Assembly: GCA_011523945.1 (NCBI GenBank)
Contig: WTFU01000080.1
Span: 1-46,595, forward strand
Length of the DNA: 46,595 nt
Direction: 5' to 3'
Source of the DNA: Mariniblastus sp.
Lineage (GTDB): Bacteria > Planctomycetota > Planctomycetia > Pirellulales > Pirellulaceae
Shown here piece after piece: positions 44,058 through 46,595 of the stretch. A model generated the notes under the pieces. That model saw only the letters and a list, made by a program, of their open reading frames with translations, ran no database searches and had not been told where the DNA came from. The number at the start of each line of letters is the position of its first letter. Within the stretch, counting starts at the first letter, position 1. Both the position numbers and the translations under genes were made by a program.

Positions 44058-44921
44058 TTGTTAGCAAACAGCGGTGTCAAGAATGTTATGTTGAATTATC
44101 CGTACGAACTGCTGGATTTTGGACGTCACGAAAAGTTGGAGTGCATCGGCGGTGTGGTAGTACGCCGGGAAACTCCGTCTGCTCCGGGAGGCAAAGCGAG
44201 TGGCGTGGATTGGGGGCAAGCGGAACTTCGCGGAAGGGAAGTCGGCGACAAGTACCGTTGGGATGGAGTAGCTCCCGCTGATTGGCGTTTTGATGTCGGT
44301 GACTTCCAATTGCAACTGAAACCAACACCCAGCGGGCAAGTTGGTGTTTTCCCTGAACAATCGGTAAACTGGCACTGGATTAACCAATGCCCGGTAGACT
44401 TGACGGGATTAAAAGCTATTAATCTGTTTGGCTATACCGGAGCAACCACGCTATCCCTGGCGAGTCGAGGTGCTCAGGTCGTACACGTTGATGCCGCCAA
44501 GAGCGTGGTAAGTTGGGCCAGAGCAAATGCTCAGTCATCGGAATTAGCGGACTCCCCAATTCGATGGATAGTCGAAGATGCGTTAACTTTTGTAAAGCGT
44601 GAGTTAAAGAGGGGGAATAAATACGACATCATCGTCGCAGATCCGCCTTCCTTTGGGCGCGGCCCGAATGGAGAGCGGTGGAAATTGCAGAGAGATTTAT
44701 TTCATCTTATTGAATCGCTCTCAGAATTGTCGCGGGGAAGGTGTAAAATGGTGTTGTTGAGCTGCCACACCCCCGGAGTAGGCCATCTGCAATTGAGAAG
44801 AGAAGTTGAGAATCAGTTTAAGTTTGATTCTGGTGTCGGTAGTAGTTTTGCTCTTGAGTTGCATACTCCAAAGAAAAAATCCCTCCCGAGTGGGAATTGT
44901 TTTCGATGGGTTGTAGATTAA
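44058..44921 (+). CDS. Class I SAM-dependent RNA methyltransferase, RlmI/RlmK-like
   Basis: A 287-residue protein like the catalytic part of RlmI/RlmL-type 23S rRNA cytosine and guanine methyltransferases. YELLDFGRHEKLECIGGVVVRR is the usual opening, and FPEQSVNWHWI precedes motif I (AINLFGYTGATTLSLASRGA). VVHVDAAKSVVSWARANAQ and the catalytic-loop motif IIVADPPSFGRG follow. The N-terminal PUA domain of true RlmI is missing, so the exact target base is uncertain. The start may be TTG 44058 or ATG 44088. It begins 10 bases after the preceding stop and is followed 24 bases later by the SpoU-type gene, so the three form a likely operon. Confidence 0.9.
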   Translation: MLANSGVKNVMLNYPYELLDFGRHEKLECIGGVVVRRETPSAPGGKASGVDWGQAELRGREVGDKYRWDGVAPADWRFDVGDFQLQLKPTPSGQVGVFPEQSVNWHWINQCPVDLTGLKAINLFGYTGATTLSLASRGAQVVHVDAAKSVVSWARANAQSSELADSPIRWIVEDALTFVKRELKRGNKYDIIVADPPSFGRGPNGERWKLQRDLFHLIESLSELSRGRCKMVLLSCHTPGVGHLQLRREVENQFKFDSGVGSSFALELHTPKKKSLPSGNCFRWVVD

Positions 44922-44945
44922 TCTTGCTATGGATGAGTTGATCAA

Positions 44946-45758
44946 TTGATTGAGAAAATTACAAGTTTGCAGAATCAGCGGATCAAAAAAGCCATTCGCC
45001 TACACAGTTCGCGTGGGCGTCAAATTCAAAATCGCATCATCGTGTTTGGTAATCGTGAAGTTTCTCGGGCGATTGAAGCGGGAATCCGGTTCGAAGAAAT
45101 CTTTTGTACTGAAACTCTCTGGCATGACTTGGCTCCAGCGGAACAGAGTTGCGTATCTAAGTCGCAGGCGAAAGTGTTTTTCGTAGTGCCCGAGGTCTTG
45201 GAGAAACTAGCCTACGGTTCTCGGACGAGCACATTGATTGGCACCGCCGAACGTCCTAAGACATCCTTGGATACGCTTAGTGAGCAACTCGCACCGAAAG
45301 AGGAGATCTCACTTGTATTGGTGTTACAGTCAATTGAGAAGCCCGGGAATTTGGGGGCCATTTTAAGATCTGCCGATGCCTGCGGTATAGATGCGGTTTT
45401 TTGTGCAGATTCATTGACTGATTTTTTTCATCCCAATGCGATTCGCTCGAGTACGGGGGTTGTATTTAAAATGCCGCTCGTTTCTGGAGACACTCCTGAA
45501 ATCCAAGAATGGCTGGCGAAGCAAGAGTTTGGCGTTTTCACCGCAATGCTTGAAAACGCTTCCTGTTTTTACGAAACGGACCTGACCGGGAGAGTTGCTC
45601 TTGTGCTGGGAAATGAAGCGAATGGACTGGAAGAAAATTGGCGTGGTCGAGACTATTCGCCTGTCAAGTTGCCGATGCGAGGCCAGGCAGACAGTTTAAA
45701 TGTTTCTGTGACTGCTTCGGTTATGATGTACGAGGCGATGAGGCAAAGAGGTCAGTAA
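44946..45758 (+). CDS. TrmH/SpoU-family RNA 2'-O-methyltransferase
   Basis: A 270-residue SPOUT methyltransferase. The N-terminal RNA-binding part begins ITSLQNQRIKKAIRLHSSRGR, as in 23S rRNA (G2251-type) and RlmB-like enzymes. The catalytic domain shows motif 1 EKPGNLGAILRSADACG, motif 2 ALVLGNEANGL, and motif 3 KLPMRGQADSLNVSVTASVMMYE, which form the SAM-binding knot. The RNA target cannot be told from sequence. The start is TTG at 44946, 24 bases after the preceding methyltransferase stop, with no ATG nearby. It is the last of the three-gene run. Confidence 0.92.
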   Translation: MIEKITSLQNQRIKKAIRLHSSRGRQIQNRIIVFGNREVSRAIEAGIRFEEIFCTETLWHDLAPAEQSCVSKSQAKVFFVVPEVLEKLAYGSRTSTLIGTAERPKTSLDTLSEQLAPKEEISLVLVLQSIEKPGNLGAILRSADACGIDAVFCADSLTDFFHPNAIRSSTGVVFKMPLVSGDTPEIQEWLAKQEFGVFTAMLENASCFYETDLTGRVALVLGNEANGLEENWRGRDYSPVKLPMRGQADSLNVSVTASVMMYEAMRQRGQ

Positions 45759-45793
45759 TCAGGCGGGTATCAAAAAAAGGTGGAGCCTGATTA
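45756..45793. terminator. Symmetric hairpin across two convergent stop codons
   Basis: TAATCAGGC (45756-45764) pairs perfectly with GCCTGATTA (45785-45793) around a 20-base loop with seven A. Each arm contains the stop codon of one of the two convergent genes. The loop is too long for a typical terminator and no T run follows the stem, so its role in termination is uncertain. Confidence 0.35.
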
Positions 45794-46519
45794 TTGTGGC
45801 GAAACCTTTTGTCGTCTCGACGGCAATCTACCCATCATGTCAATGGAGTGAGACCGCTTAATCTCAGGTTGGGTTAGAGTATGAAGTCCTAGAAAGACGA
45901 GTACCCAGAAGAGGGCGAAGACTCCGAGCAAAATCGGTTCTAAATTTGTTGTAAATAAACTGGGATGGCCAATTACCATGACACTTAATTGGCTGCCGTT
46001 TTGGGTGGCGACGTCCACTGAAACTGTTTCTTGGCTGTCGGCTGTAAATCGCTTCATGAAATCATACCCAAGCTCGAGCTCAAGATAGGCTTCTGGTTTA
46101 AAACCAACAATTTCGTATTTAGGAATCGTGAGCGAATTTTCTCCCAGGCTGGCATCGGTCAAGAAGAGCTCTTTCGAGTCCGGAGCTTGAATGGTTAGTC
46201 TCAAGCTAGAAATACCGGCCGCTCCATTGCCGCTGCCTGTTTTTACATTTAAGCAAATGGGTAAATGTTCGAGTGAATCGATTCCCTGGTCGTGGTAAAA
46301 CTGCCAGATGTCGCCGGCAGTTACTTCACCGCCGATTCGAATCAGTTCAAGAGACGATCTTGATGGAGATAGACAGTTAGAGCAGGTGAAATTTCCAATC
46401 ACCTGAGTATCGTTGTTTTCTCCGTCGATTACGTATTCGTCTGCGCAAAGCGAATGCGGATTCATCCAAAGACCGATGCATAGCAAGTAGCTGATTGAGA
46501 GAATTCGCACAATAACCAT
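45791..46519 (-). CDS. Exported, C-terminally anchored protein of unknown function
   Basis: A 242-residue protein. Residues 1-26 form a signal peptide (ending PHSLCA-D). The central part (30-195) looks like one or two beta-rich domains with a CSNC pair near the start. A single membrane segment lies at about 196-215 (PILLGVFALFWVLVFLGLHTL), followed by a short basic tail of about 25 residues. The layout is that of a surface-exposed type I membrane protein. I recognise no family. ATG at 46519 is clear. It converges with the SpoU-type gene; only 76 bases remain to the right end. Confidence 0.72.
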   Translation of the reverse strand: MVIVRILSISYLLCIGLWMNPHSLCADEYVIDGENNDTQVIGNFTCSNCLSPSRSSLELIRIGGEVTAGDIWQFYHDQGIDSLEHLPICLNVKTGSGNGAAGISSLRLTIQAPDSKELFLTDASLGENSLTIPKYEIVGFKPEAYLELELGYDFMKRFTADSQETVSVDVATQNGSQLSVMVIGHPSLFTTNLEPILLGVFALFWVLVFLGLHTLTQPEIKRSHSIDMMGRLPSRRQKVSPQ

Positions 46520-46595
46520 TCAGTTCAAGAAAAGTCTATCAAAGTCGTGCTGCCGGTTGGCGGCGGAGGTGGGGAAGGCGTTCTCTATCTTAGAC

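Overview
The window looks like ordinary chromosomal DNA from a marine-type planctomycete, most likely of the Pirellulaceae or a close relative. Four features point this way: a secreted YTV-repeat cysteine-rich wall protein, a PVC-type membrane-bound dehydrogenase with HEAT repeats and a C-terminal heme-binding domain, a secreted sulfatase, and a DUF1111 di-heme protein beside core housekeeping genes. No phage, IS element, CRISPR array or defence island is visible. Genes are mostly single or in short runs on both strands, many intergenic gaps exceed 300 bases, and TTG and GTG starts are common.

Layout. 1-4946: a left-truncated family 4 uracil-DNA glycosylase (minus), then der, purE and mtnA (plus), then a convergent SAM methyltransferase. 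5241-10536: a secreted M28 peptidase and the oxidative pentose phosphate genes gnd and zwf. 10564-14415 (minus): a small conserved protein followed by csrA, a clear terminator, then the 1023-residue cytochrome-linked dehydrogenase. 14895-24423: scpA, a cyclophilin-type lipoprotein, a secreted M16 peptidase, a nitroreductase, a Gfo/Idh/MocA oxidoreductase, a bifunctional-nuclease family protein, a multi-pass membrane protein and a short hypothetical protein. 25072-32348: a YjbQ-family protein coupled to a small membrane protein, uvrA, a GNAT acetyltransferase, a MATE exporter and an MFS transporter. 32360-37515: a sulfatase with a variant active-site motif, a small c-type cytochrome, a probable 30-residue lipopeptide, a cysteine desulfurase and a DUF1111 di-heme protein. 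37856-46519: the YTV protein, rex, tRNA-Gln(UUG), a DUF1573 protein, a run of three plus-strand genes (zinc-ribbon/membrane/LRR-like protein, RlmI-like methyltransferase, SpoU methyltransferase) and a secreted, C-terminally anchored protein of unknown function.

Themes. DNA repair is represented by the uracil-DNA glycosylase and UvrA. Redox and electron-transfer genes are Rex, three c-type heme proteins, gnd/zwf and the nitroreductase. RNA-level control and modification appear as CsrA and two RNA methyltransferases. Several secreted enzymes fit a polymer-degrading lifestyle.

I did not find a clear new multi-gene system. The best leads are: a probable plus-strand small RNA (about 16935-17042) whose 19-bp hairpin is complete only in the plus transcript; the two-type 16-residue repeat design of the YTV protein; a 30-residue lipopeptide gene (34656-34748); the csrA-linked small conserved protein; and a sulfatase with Leu in place of the motif Pro. 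Functions are assigned by reading motifs; no database search was run.
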